Source of the DNA: JBLIRR01 sp049472395
GTDB lineage: Bacteria; SZUA-182; DTGQ01; JBLIRR01
NCBI GenBank assembly: GCA_049472395.1
Contig: JBLIRR010000001.1
Coordinates: forward strand, 292,933-356,932
DNA: 64,000 nt
Reading direction: 5' to 3'
Shown: piece by piece, positions 56,064-64,000 of the stretch
Position numbering within the stretch: the stretch's first letter is position 1
How the letters are laid out: every line of letters starts with the position of its first letter
The notes under the pieces: model-generated
The model's input: only the letters and a program-made list of their open reading frames with translations
Database searches by the model: none
Told to the model about the DNA's origin: nothing
Position numbers and translations under genes: made by a program

Positions 56064-57356
56064 ATGCCAAATTTAAAAGCAATGTATCGGACGATTATGG
56101 ATGATAACTTTCCTGAGAACCTCACTATCAAATTTGGTGATCAAATCCTCATGTATAAAAAAAAATCATGGAAGATAAAGGATACCCAATCGGGACAAAT
56201 AATTAATAAGGGCCTGCGTTATGGAGAAAATCCCGGTCAGGAAGCTGCTCTGTATGAACTTATGAATGGGAATCTCCTATTAGGGGACTGTCAGTTTATA
56301 CAACCGGGGAATGCTCTGGTAAGCGCTATTACCGACGAGGATATGCTTCAATTTGGAAAACATCCGGGAAAAATTAATCTGACTGATCTTGACAATGGAT
56401 TGAATATTTTAAAATATCTATCGGATAAACCCTCCGCTGTAATCTTAAAGCATAATAATCCTTGTGGTGTCGCCTTTGGATCGACAATTGAAGATGCATA
56501 TTTTAAAGCTAATAAGGCAGACCGTATTGCTGCTTTTGGCGGATGTTGCGTGATAAATAAACCTCTCAATATCCCCACGGCGGAACTTATAAGGAGTAAT
56601 TACTTGGAGATAATAGCTGCACCGGAATTTGAAGATGGCACGGTTGATATACTGAAAAAAAGAAAGAACCTTCGTATTATACGAATCAATAAAATAAATC
56701 GATTACAAAAGTATTGCGATTTTCGTTTTGTCGATTTTAAATCCCTTATAGATGGAGGGCTCATTCTGCAACAGTCATCGATAAACCGCATAAAATCAGT
56801 AGCTGACTTTATCACCGCTACGACTATTCATAATAATCAAGAATATACCATTAAAAGAATGCCGACGGAAAAAGAATATGAGGATCTCCTTTTTGGATGG
56901 AATGTAGAGCAAGGGGTTACGTCAAATTCTGTGCTCTACGTTAAAGATGGCGTTACCGTTGGTATTGGCACAGGTGAGCAGGACAGAGTTGGTGTAGCAG
57001 AGATCGCTGTATATAAAGCATATACAAAATTTGCTGATTCATTGTGTTTTGAAAAGCATAATATCTCTTATAAAGACCTGCAACTGGCTGTAGCGCAAGG
57101 GGGAGACGATCATAATAAAATAGAGGAGATTAAGAAAGAGACGAAAGAACTCCATGGAGGCCTTATAGGAGCCGTTATGGTATCTGATGCTTTTTTCCCA
57201 TTTAGGGATGGGGTAGATGTAGGTATTAAAGAGGGTATTCGTGCAATCGTCCAACCTGGAGGATCAGAACGGGATTTTGAAATTATTGAAGCATGTAACG
57301 AGGCAACTCCTCAGGTTGCCATGGTCTTTACGAAACAACGGGCGTTTAAACATTAA
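56064..57356 (+). CDS. standalone AICAR transformylase (PurH C-terminal half only)
   Basis: 430 residues homologous to the AICAR formyltransferase domain: LRYGENPGQEAALY, the Lys-His pair in VILKHNNPCG (K129-H130), GIGTGEQDRV and SDAFFPFRDGVDVG. The N-terminal IMP cyclohydrolase (MGS-like) domain of PurH is absent; the first 48 residues match neither domain. IMP closure must be done by another enzyme not in the window. Divergent from argC. Confidence 0.88.
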   Translation: MPNLKAMYRTIMDDNFPENLTIKFGDQILMYKKKSWKIKDTQSGQIINKGLRYGENPGQEAALYELMNGNLLLGDCQFIQPGNALVSAITDEDMLQFGKHPGKINLTDLDNGLNILKYLSDKPSAVILKHNNPCGVAFGSTIEDAYFKANKADRIAAFGGCCVINKPLNIPTAELIRSNYLEIIAAPEFEDGTVDILKKRKNLRIIRINKINRLQKYCDFRFVDFKSLIDGGLILQQSSINRIKSVADFITATTIHNNQEYTIKRMPTEKEYEDLLFGWNVEQGVTSNSVLYVKDGVTVGIGTGEQDRVGVAEIAVYKAYTKFADSLCFEKHNISYKDLQLAVAQGGDDHNKIEEIKKETKELHGGLIGAVMVSDAFFPFRDGVDVGIKEGIRAIVQPGGSERDFEIIEACNEATPQVAMVFTKQRAFKH

Positions 57357-57461
57357 ATTTTTTATTCGATAACTATTTGGCTTCTTTTTACGTCTTACCC
57401 GATAAGATCATAATCATATCGATTTTTTTATAGATTTATGGAGGAGGAGATTGTTATTATT

Positions 57462-57974
57462 ATGAAGGTAATGATTAAAGATTACAGAAAAAATACAATC
57501 GTATTGAGTGAAAAAATTTTCAATTGTGCCGTACGCTTAACATCATTATTAGAAGAGTATGATTTCCGGGGAGAACGGGCAGAAATAGACAGACATCTAG
57601 TGAATTTAAGTGTGTATGCGAACAGATTGGAAGGGCTTGTTATGCCTATTGACGTTAATAATGCTCCTATGAATCTATTCGAGGCAATGAAAAAACCCGT
57701 ATTGTCTCATGCTCCAGTAATAATTGATAAAGAAAATCCTGATCTTGATTTCAAGGATTGGTTTTGTGAAAAAATATCCCGAATTAAAACAGCGACTTAC
57801 AAATTAATGGATAATTTAGCTCAGGAACCTGATCAGGAAAGTGTGAAATATATCCGTAGTATTAACAACTATCTCATAATAGAGATTACCCGGTTAACGA
57901 AGAATATCGCGGAACTCTTCTTATCAGGAAGATTGTTAATCCAAGATTTAATTGTAGAGATGGACGAAGAATAA
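57462..57974 (+). CDS. helical protein of unknown function
   Basis: About 170 residues from the ATG at 57462, preceded by GGAGGAGGAG; an ATG 24 bp upstream overlaps this SD. The protein is mainly alpha-helical and charged, with conserved-looking DFRGERAEIDRHL and NYLIIEITRLTKN segments. No domain recognised. It sits between the AICARFT gene and rpsA. Confidence 0.65.
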   Translation: MKVMIKDYRKNTIVLSEKIFNCAVRLTSLLEEYDFRGERAEIDRHLVNLSVYANRLEGLVMPIDVNNAPMNLFEAMKKPVLSHAPVIIDKENPDLDFKDWFCEKISRIKTATYKLMDNLAQEPDQESVKYIRSINNYLIIEITRLTKNIAELFLSGRLLIQDLIVEMDEE

Positions 57975-58108
57975 TAATCAGGCCACACCATCTTTTCACA
58001 GTAATTCTATAAGAAACTCTCATTTCGACTTTTTAATCCTCGAAAACGCAGGATCAGATCGTGAAATATTCGCCTAAAATTAGAATTACTTCATTCTATT
58101 CCTTTTGC

Positions 58109-58138
58109 TTGCAAATAGATAACTATATATGATATACT
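58109..58138 (+). promoter_or_regulatory. promoter of the rpsA operon
   Basis: TTGCAA (58109-58114), 18-bp spacer, TATACT (58133-58138), ~120 bp before the GTG start. The rest of the 283-bp gap has no structure I can name. Confidence 0.45.
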
Positions 58139-58257
58139 AACTATTCAATAGAAATAAATATTGAGTATACTGCCCTTTTCAAGTATACTAAAAGCTTAAA
58201 ATGAATAAATTTATAGCCATTATATGGCTAATTCTTATATAAAGGGGGTTTAACATT

Positions 58258-60108
58258 GTGACAAACAAAACAAAAGAAGAAAAAAATAATATAAGGAGTG
58301 AGGAAAAAACGATTGAGAAAGACCTGAAACAAGACACAGACTTTGAGGACTATAATTTTGAGGAAATGGAAAAGCTCTATGAGCAAACCATTATTAATAT
58401 TGAAGAGGGTGAGGTTGTAAAGGGAACTATTATTAAAATCCTCAATGATTCCATATTAGTAGATATAGGCTATAAATCTGAAGGTACTATCCCAATATCT
58501 GAATTTCGCAGGGAACATAAGGAGATTGATCTTAAAGAAGGGGATGTTATTGATGTATTAGTTGAAAACAAAGAAGATGCAGATGGTGTAATTGTCCTGT
58601 CTAAAGAAAAGGCTGATAAAATAAAAATATGGGATGATTTAAATTTAGCCTATGAAAAAGACCAAGTGATGGAAGGGAAAGTTACGCGAAGAATTAAGGG
58701 CGGCTTAACCGTTGATATTGGCATACCAGCGTTTTTACCCGGATCACAGATCGACATTAAACGTATCAAAGATCTGGATCTCATGATAGGAGAAAAAATA
58801 AAAGTAAAAATTATTAAATTAAATCGAAAACGGGGCAATATTGTTGTTTCGCGGCGTGCTATTATAGAAGAGGAGAGAAATAAAAAACGAAGCGATACCC
58901 TCAGTAAAATTGAGGAAGGCAAACTTATTAAAGGTATTGTAAAAAATATTACCGAATATGGAGTATTTATTGATTTAGGCGGTATCGACGGACTTTTGCA
59001 TGTCACTGACATATCATGGGGCAGGGTACCTCATCCGTGTGAGTTATTTGCTATAGGTGATGAGGTTGAGGTTAAAGTATTAAAATTTTCCCCGGATAAT
59101 GAAAAAGTTTCACTGGGATTAAAACAAAAAACTCCTGATCCCTGGCAAGATGCTGATGAAAAATATGTTGTAGGAAGTAAGGTGACGGGTAAAATTGTGA
59201 GTCTCACTGATTATGGAGCATTTGTTGAACTTGAAGAGGGCATTGAGGGTCTTATCCATATCTCGGAAATGTCATGGACACGAAAGGTGAGACATGCCTC
59301 ACGAGTTGTCGCGGTGGGGGAAATGGTAGAATGTATTGTCCTTGATGTTGATAAGGAAAGAAAACGGCTTTCCCTCGGAATGAAACAAACAGAGGCTAAT
59401 CCATGGCTTGTAATAGAGAATAAATATAATATCGGATCTATTATTACCGGGAAAGTGCGAAATATTACCGACTTTGGGGCATTTATCGAATTAGAAGAGG
59501 GCATTGACGGACTTATTCATATATCCGACATGTCTTGGACTAAAAGAATCAAACATCCCTCGGAGATATTAAAAAAGGGTGAAACAGTTGAGGCTATAAT
59601 CTTAAATATTGATACGAAGAATGAACGACTTTCTTTGGGATTAAAGCAGCTCTCAGAAGATCCATGGCAAAAAATAATACCCGATAAGTATCCTGTGGGA
59701 ATGGAGGTTGAATGTACGATTGTCCGTATAACTGATAATGGCGTTATTGTAAGCTTGGAAGAGGGCGTCGATGGATTTATTCATATATCTGAAATTGCAG
59801 AAGAGAATATAGAATCACCGAAGGAGATTTTAAAAATAGGTGAAAAAATTACAGCCAAAATTGTACGATTAGATCCCGACAATCGAAAAATAGGTCTCAG
59901 TATCAGACTCTATGCAAAAGAGATAAAAAATCACTCTGACGAGAATGTCTTAGAAAAAACAGAGGATCAAGGAGAAGAGAATCTAGAGGCTGAGGACGAG
60001 ACACACTCCACCGATCCTGTAAATGAACACGAAGAGGATCACGCCGAAGAAGACCAGGAGAATGATTACTCAGAGGTTAAAATAGAGGATGACGCTAATA
60101 CTAATTAG
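58258..60108 (+). CDS. rpsA: ribosomal protein S1
   Basis: 616 residues, GTG start after GGGGG. Six S1 domains begin near residues 50, 137, 222, 307, 394 and 481; domains 3 to 5 carry the strongest GxVxxITxxGAFVxLxxG-x-GLxHISxMSW signature. The ending is an acidic Glu/Asp-rich tail (~545-616). S1 brings structured mRNA to the 30S subunit. Operon with argS. Confidence 0.95.
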   Translation: MTNKTKEEKNNIRSEEKTIEKDLKQDTDFEDYNFEEMEKLYEQTIINIEEGEVVKGTIIKILNDSILVDIGYKSEGTIPISEFRREHKEIDLKEGDVIDVLVENKEDADGVIVLSKEKADKIKIWDDLNLAYEKDQVMEGKVTRRIKGGLTVDIGIPAFLPGSQIDIKRIKDLDLMIGEKIKVKIIKLNRKRGNIVVSRRAIIEEERNKKRSDTLSKIEEGKLIKGIVKNITEYGVFIDLGGIDGLLHVTDISWGRVPHPCELFAIGDEVEVKVLKFSPDNEKVSLGLKQKTPDPWQDADEKYVVGSKVTGKIVSLTDYGAFVELEEGIEGLIHISEMSWTRKVRHASRVVAVGEMVECIVLDVDKERKRLSLGMKQTEANPWLVIENKYNIGSIITGKVRNITDFGAFIELEEGIDGLIHISDMSWTKRIKHPSEILKKGETVEAIILNIDTKNERLSLGLKQLSEDPWQKIIPDKYPVGMEVECTIVRITDNGVIVSLEEGVDGFIHISEIAEENIESPKEILKIGEKITAKIVRLDPDNRKIGLSIRLYAKEIKNHSDENVLEKTEDQGEENLEAEDETHSTDPVNEHEEDHAEEDQENDYSEVKIEDDANTN

Positions 60109-60116
60109 CAATAGAA

Positions 60117-61757
60117 ATGATCGATCTACTTATTGATAATCTAAAAAAAGCGAGCGTAGCGGTTGCGGGAGAAGACATATTAAATAATAAAAAATTAGAT
60201 TTTTATCTTGATATTCCTAAAAATGAAAAATTTGGGGATTACAGTTCCACTTTACCACTCATACTTTCCAAATTCGCTCACACCTCTCCGATGAACCTTG
60301 CACAAAGTATTGTTGATAACCTCCAAAAATATAAATTCGATTTTCTTGATCATATTGAAATAGCCAAACCTGGTTTTATCAATTTTTATCTAACCCCTGA
60401 TTATTGGTTCAAGGCCCTATGGCAATTAAATAATAATGATTTTTTTATTAACATAGGGAATAATCAAAAAATTCAAATAGAATTCGTGAGTGCCAACCCC
60501 ACCGGTCCGCTTCATGTAGGACATGGGAGGTGTGCGGTATTTGGCGATGCGCTGGCTAATTTATTAAAAAAAACAGGCTACTGCGTGGAGAAAGAGTATT
60601 ATATCAATGATGCCGGAAATCAAATCAAACTATTAGGCCACTCTGTCCTAGCTCGATATAATCAATTTACAGACCATACAAGCCCTTTTCCGGAGAATGG
60701 CTATCAAGGAGAGTATATAATTGATATTGCAAAAGATTTATGTAATAGAGGCGTTAACCTATCAGAATATACGATAGATGAGATTAGTCTACAGGCAGCA
60801 ACAATTATTCTTGAACTTATAAAGAATGATTTAGGTCTCATAGGCGTTACATTTGATAATTGGTTTAATGAACAAAGCCTCTATGAAACAGGTAAGGTAA
60901 AAGAAACCATTGACTATCTTAAAAAGGAAGGCTTTATTTTTGAAGAAAATAATGCTCTGTGGATGCGTACCACGCTATTTGGCGATCAAAAAGATAGGGT
61001 CTTAGTAAAATCTTCCGGTGAAATGACCTATTATGCCTCTGATCTTGCCTATCATAAAGACAAATTCCATAGAGGATTTAAAAAGATTATTAATATTTGG
61101 GGAGCAGATCATCATGGGTATATTGACAGGGTGCAGGCTGGTATTAAGGCGCTCAAATATGATGAAGAATTCCTCACAGTCTTGCTTGTCCAATTGGTGA
61201 AATTAGTGAAGGCAGGAAATCAAATTAATATGTCCACGAGAGAAGGCTCTTTTGTCAGCTTAAGCGAGGTGGTAGCTGAAGTTGGTAAGGATGCGTGCAG
61301 ATTTTATTTTTTATTAAGACGACATGATAGCCAGCTCGAGTTTGATTTGGACTTAGCCAAAGAGCAATCGAAAGAAAACCCTGTCTATTATGTTCAATAC
61401 GCTCATGCGAGGATATGCAGCATTCTTGCTGAGGCAAAAAAAGCCAATGTTGCATATGATAATGTCTCTGAAAAAGAACTAATGAATTTATCATCCCCCA
61501 TAGAGAAAAAACTCATAAAAAAACTCACACTTTATCCCTTAGTTATTAAACTTGCCTCAAATTCCCTGGAACCTCATAGAATTACCTTTTATCTGATTGA
61601 GCTTGCAAAATTATTTCATAGTTATTATAAAGACTATAGAATTATTTCATCTGATACGACTATCACAAGGGCGCGTATATTTTTATTACTCATTATAAAA
61701 AAGATTATTTTTGATGGGCTTTCTATTCTGGGGATATCGGCCCCTGAGCATATGTAA
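60117..61757 (+). CDS. argS: arginyl-tRNA synthetase
   Basis: 546 residues, class I: Arg-specific N-terminal domain, ANPTGPLHVGHGR (HIGH), DLAYHKDKF-type region, NMSTREGSF in the KMSKS position, and the helical anticodon domain with ARICSIL. Nine bp after rpsA. Confidence 0.96.
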   Translation: MIDLLIDNLKKASVAVAGEDILNNKKLDFYLDIPKNEKFGDYSSTLPLILSKFAHTSPMNLAQSIVDNLQKYKFDFLDHIEIAKPGFINFYLTPDYWFKALWQLNNNDFFINIGNNQKIQIEFVSANPTGPLHVGHGRCAVFGDALANLLKKTGYCVEKEYYINDAGNQIKLLGHSVLARYNQFTDHTSPFPENGYQGEYIIDIAKDLCNRGVNLSEYTIDEISLQAATIILELIKNDLGLIGVTFDNWFNEQSLYETGKVKETIDYLKKEGFIFEENNALWMRTTLFGDQKDRVLVKSSGEMTYYASDLAYHKDKFHRGFKKIINIWGADHHGYIDRVQAGIKALKYDEEFLTVLLVQLVKLVKAGNQINMSTREGSFVSLSEVVAEVGKDACRFYFLLRRHDSQLEFDLDLAKEQSKENPVYYVQYAHARICSILAEAKKANVAYDNVSEKELMNLSSPIEKKLIKKLTLYPLVIKLASNSLEPHRITFYLIELAKLFHSYYKDYRIISSDTTITRARIFLLLIIKKIIFDGLSILGISAPEHM

Positions 61758-61762
61758 ATGTT

Positions 61763-62335
61763 ATGAAACAACCAACAAAAAAAATACCAAAAAAAGCACC
61801 AAAAAAAAGAAATAAAAAAAAAGAGGATTCCTCTCAGCGGATAAGTAGATTGCTAATTACTTTAGTGGGAGGCTTGTTCTTTGTTATGGCTTTTTCTCTG
61901 GGTATTTTATATGAACGACGCGATGACTCTGGTACCAAAAAACTAGACCCTTTACTGATAAACCGTCAAAAATTATCCGGCCACTATTCCTTTTTTGATT
62001 CTCTTACCAAGAAAGAAGAAAAACCTGTCCGGATTAGAAAGAATAGATCGAAGGAGGAAATCAAAAATAAACCATTAGATAAAAAGCAGCCTGATAAGAA
62101 ACAATTTTTACTCCAGGTGTTTTCTTTCCGATCAAAAAAGACTGCGGATGAAATCGCCGCTGATTTCGAAAAAGCCGGATATCCGGCTTTTACACAAGCC
62201 GTTGATCTTGAGAAGAAAGGTATATGGCATCGGGTCATGATCGGCCATTATACCTCGTACGAAGAAGCACAGAAGGTGCGAGATACTATTTATCAGGAAA
62301 AAAATATACAGGCACTTATAATTAGTGAAAAATAA
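61763..62335 (+). CDS. SPOR-domain membrane protein
   Basis: 190 residues. A Lys-rich N-terminus (KKIPKKAPKKRNKKK), one TM segment (about 30-50), a charged linker, and a C-terminal SPOR domain (~112-188: FLLQVFSFRSKKTADEIAADF, HRVMIGHYTSYEEAQKVRD). SPOR domains bind denuded peptidoglycan at division septa. Last gene of the rpsA-argS run. Confidence 0.85.
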   Translation: MKQPTKKIPKKAPKKRNKKKEDSSQRISRLLITLVGGLFFVMAFSLGILYERRDDSGTKKLDPLLINRQKLSGHYSFFDSLTKKEEKPVRIRKNRSKEEIKNKPLDKKQPDKKQFLLQVFSFRSKKTADEIAADFEKAGYPAFTQAVDLEKKGIWHRVMIGHYTSYEEAQKVRDTIYQEKNIQALIISEK

Positions 62336-62359
62336 TATTTTGTAAAACCGATTAAACCG

Positions 62360-62403
62360 GGAGCGGGTAGGGTTCTGGTAACTCTCTTGGACTTCAAATC
62401 CAA
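62360..62403 (+). tRNA. selC: 5' half of a selenocysteine tRNA (truncated)
   Basis: Starts GGAGCGGG (8-nt acceptor strand), then a long D stem of 6 bp (AGGGTT/AACTCT) as in bacterial tRNA-Sec, and a full anticodon arm (TTGGA-CTTCAAA-TCCAA) with anticodon TCA. The next bases do not form the long variable arm, T arm or CCA-side acceptor strand. So only the 5' half survives: the gene is a fragment, and cannot yield tRNA. Confidence 0.75.
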
Positions 62404-62446
62404 CGGCATTTCAATTTTTTTCCTCTCTTAAATCCATAAAAAACAA

Positions 62447-62480
62447 AGAGTTAGCTATTATATGCTAACTCTCTTTTTGT
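62447..62480. terminator. bidirectional rho-independent terminator
   Basis: AGAGTTAGC (62447-62455) and GCTAACTCT (62464-62472) flank an 8-nt loop, with CTTTTTG on one side and a T-run (TTGTTTTTT) on the other strand. It ends transcription of the minus-strand PEP-CTERM gene, and probably of the rpsA-argS-SPOR run. Confidence 0.85.
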
Positions 62481-62491
62481 CCTATGTGCCG

Positions 62492-62760
62492 CTATGGTGC
62501 CGCCCAAGAAATTTTTTGGTTTCTTTTTGCTTTTCTCCGTTCTGATTTTCCGCTATCAAGAGGTGATAATCCGACTGACAGAAGTCCAAAGATACCAGTG
62601 CCAAGGAGCAATATAGCACCGGGGATAGGCTCCAATTTTATATTATCTACAAGACCGTATCATATAAATGGTTATTGTCACCTTCAGTTACATTAAGTAG
62701 AATATGGTTTCTATCCCCCTTCCAGTAAGCTCTGCAGCATTCATCAAGTAATGCGCACTC
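62492..62760 (-). pseudogene. C-terminal remnant of a PEP-CTERM surface protein
   Basis: On the minus strand the final ~50 codons give VDNIKLEPIPGAILLLGTG, IFGLLSVGL and a Lys/Arg-rich end (KSERRKAKRNQK), which is the exosortase sorting tripartite signal: PEP-like motif, TM segment, basic tail. The upstream part (AYWKGDRNHILLNVTEGDN, NHLYDTVL) is in another frame, one base off, with a stop. So the gene is frameshifted and lacks its N-terminus. No exosortase gene is in this window. Confidence 0.7.
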
Positions 62761-62783
62761 AACATTGATGAGCAACATCAGTA

Positions 62784-62981
62784 ATTGTTTCAATTGTCAA
62801 GCGAACTAATGAAGACTATCTTGGAGGGAGAAAGGCCGATGAGATTAATAAGCCCATATCATTTTTAAATAATTATATTGTTACTTATGTTCGAGATGAA
62901 GGAGAGTTGATGAAAAAGTATAAGTACCCTTTTTATTCATTTACAGAAATGGCCACATCAAAAATTTGCTCATCATTTTGA
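62784..62981 (+). pseudogene. open reading fragment of unknown origin
   Basis: An open frame of ~65 codons with no usable start at its beginning: VSIVKRTNEDYLGGRKADE, INKPISFLNNYIVTYVRDEG, KYPFYSFTEMATSK. An inner ATG with an SD (GAAGGAGAG) would give a 23-residue peptide. I do not recognise it; probably a gene remnant. Confidence 0.35.
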
Positions 62982-63009
62982 ATTAACAAAGTAAAATTGG
63001 TTGATTTTT

Positions 63010-64000
63010 ATGCTAAGAAAGATCAAGGTATTTATTATCATATTATTATTGCTCGTAATAAATCCATATATAGTTCATGCTTGTGGAGTATGCACTGATT
63101 ACTTGTTGGATTGGAGATTTCCATTTTTAAGGCCTCTAATACCGATATTTTTAATTTGGCTTTTTATAAGAATCATTTTTTGGATTATTGGTAAAATATG
63201 TTGTCAATCAATTCCTTTAAGTTCTTTCAAACATCCATGGTTGTCTCCTATAATATTTATAGCTCTGGCTGTACTTTTTATTATAGTATCAGCTAATGGT
63301 ATGGGGAGTGTTTTATTACCATTTTTAATTGTAGTTATTCCTTCTTGGTCCCTAGCAATTTATCGAAGCCAAAAATCCATATACTCTATTCCAGATAAAA
63401 AAACATTGCAAAATTTATTTTTATATCTTCAGTGGTCTATTGTGGCAATAATCTTTATTATTACTATTTATTCTATTGTAACATTTAATTCTACACGACG
63501 ATTAGTTAAAAAATTATGGCATAATTCCCTTTCTGATCCCGCTATAGAAAGGCTCATTAAGAAAGGCAAAGAAATAACATCTGAGATTACTCCATTGATT
63601 GAAAAATTTAATGAAAAAAATCTAGATTCTGTTACATACATTAACTTGCTGAAGGTTGTTAGAGAAATTCATGATCCATCCATTGCTCCTTTAGTAGCAA
63701 AGACATTTCAAAATATGCAGTATATTGATAAGATTTATGTAGATGAACTTTTTATCGAATCCGGAAAAACTTTAACAATATTAGATAAAAAAATAGCCTC
63801 AAAAATTATTATTCAAAAATTTAAGGAACTCAAAGATAGTAATATAAAGCCACATCATTACGAAAAAATTGTTGATGGTCTTCTTAAATCCATAGCTAAA
63901 ATTGATAACAATACACTAATATTAGCTTATAAAACATTAGGAGCACCAGATCATGGATCAGACATTGAAGCTTATGAAGAATGGTGGTATATATTTGGAA
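63010..64000 (+). CDS. multi-pass membrane protein, truncated by window end
   Basis: An open frame from the ATG at 63010 continues past the right edge (330 residues seen). N-terminal signal-like segment (VFIIILLLLVINPYIVHA followed by Cys), then three further hydrophobic stretches (near 42-62, 77-110, 140-160), then a helical soluble part from ~170 with KYINLLK/EIHDPSIAPLVAKTF-like HEAT repeat flavour. Unrecognised. No strong SD. Base use is AT-richer than the neighbours, which fits accessory DNA. Confidence 0.65.
   Translation, partial: MLRKIKVFIIILLLLVINPYIVHACGVCTDYLLDWRFPFLRPLIPIFLIWLFIRIIFWIIGKICCQSIPLSSFKHPWLSPIIFIALAVLFIIVSANGMGSVLLPFLIVVIPSWSLAIYRSQKSIYSIPDKKTLQNLFLYLQWSIVAIIFIITIYSIVTFNSTRRLVKKLWHNSLSDPAIERLIKKGKEITSEITPLIEKFNEKNLDSVTYINLLKVVREIHDPSIAPLVAKTFQNMQYIDKIYVDELFIESGKTLTILDKKIASKIIIQKFKELKDSNIKPHHYEKIVDGLLKSIAKIDNNTLILAYKTLGAPDHGSDIEAYEEWWYIFG

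Larger units (their letters stand above)
62336..63009. other. degenerate accessory interval
   Basis: No intact gene. It holds the tRNA-Sec fragment (62360-62403), a bidirectional terminator (62447-62480), a PEP-CTERM pseudogene on the minus strand (62492-62760) and a short ORF fragment on the plus strand (62784-62981). Confidence 0.7.

Overview
The window is an AT-rich, densely packed stretch of chromosome from a diderm (Gram-negative-type) bacterium. An outer membrane is implied by a porin-like beta-barrel protein ending in Phe, GmhA (heptose synthesis), SPOR, TatC and FtsEX/EnvC genes, and the tail of a PEP-CTERM protein. The gene set (standalone AICAR transformylase, IorAB with PaaK and a Liv transporter, bifunctional-nuclease family, DUF4416, sigma-54 activators) fits an anaerobic, probably uncultured lineage of the Desulfobacterota/Nitrospirota/candidate-phylum kind. 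Sequence alone does not fix the phylum. There is no prophage, CRISPR array or rRNA operon.

Layout. 1-1.0 kb: tail of a sigma-54 activator, a -24/-12-like promoter and a degenerate GGDEF protein. 1.2-9.7 kb: UPF0182 membrane protein, TPR lipoprotein, FtsY, the riboflavin genes ribD-ribE-ribBA-ribH, and nusB. 9.7-12.1 kb (minus): gmhA, a deoxyhypusine-synthase-like gene and tlyA. 12.2-17.0 kb: an accessory patch with an intact VapBC pair, a porin, a VapC remnant, a decayed MNT/HepT pair and a DUF4143-type ATPase behind twin palindromes. 17.0-27.7 kb: a LysE exporter, then a minus-strand aryl-acid cluster (ACT protein, LivKHMGF transporter, PaaK, IorAB, PaaK). 27.8-35.2 kb: DUF2007, UDP-glucuronate decarboxylase, MutL, RodZ-like, MiaB, bifunctional nuclease, VanZ and HAD genes. 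35.2-37.1 kb: a receiver-only protein and a receiver-less sigma-54 activator, convergent around the RNase P RNA gene (rnpB). 37.3-46.3 kb (minus): MazG, KhpA, split transketolase, FtsE-FtsX-EnvC-CtpA, a frameshifted YibQ-type deacetylase-fold gene, and TsaD. 46.4-52.6 kb: CIRCE-controlled hrcA-grpE-dnaK, RsmE, YjbQ, DUF4416, and TatC on the other strand. 52.7-54.8 kb: a MITE-like hairpin, a secreted chagasin-domain protein and a lipoprotein. 54.8-62.3 kb: ArgC, standalone AICARFT, an orphan, ribosomal protein S1, ArgS and a SPOR protein. 62.3-64 kb: the 5' half of a tRNA-Sec gene, a terminator, a PEP-CTERM pseudogene, an ORF fragment and a membrane protein running off the end.

How the parts work together. 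The aryl-acid cluster reads as import plus oxidation of amino or aromatic acids: Liv takes up the substrate, IorAB decarboxylates arylpyruvates to aryl-CoA, and the two PaaK ligases activate or recycle the acids. FtsEX, EnvC, CtpA and the YibQ-like protein form a familiar cell-wall-hydrolysis neighbourhood.

The most interesting structure is at gene boundaries. rnpB is wedged between two regulators and overlaps one. envC has no canonical start codon, next to a G8 run that could fuse it to ftsX by slippage. The YibQ-like gene is split at a T9 run. A selC fragment suggests an old integration site. Several toxin-antitoxin modules are visibly decaying. I found no clearly new multi-gene system; the best candidates for new biology are the split NtrC-like pair around rnpB, the ferredoxin-less IorA and the ftsX/envC junction.
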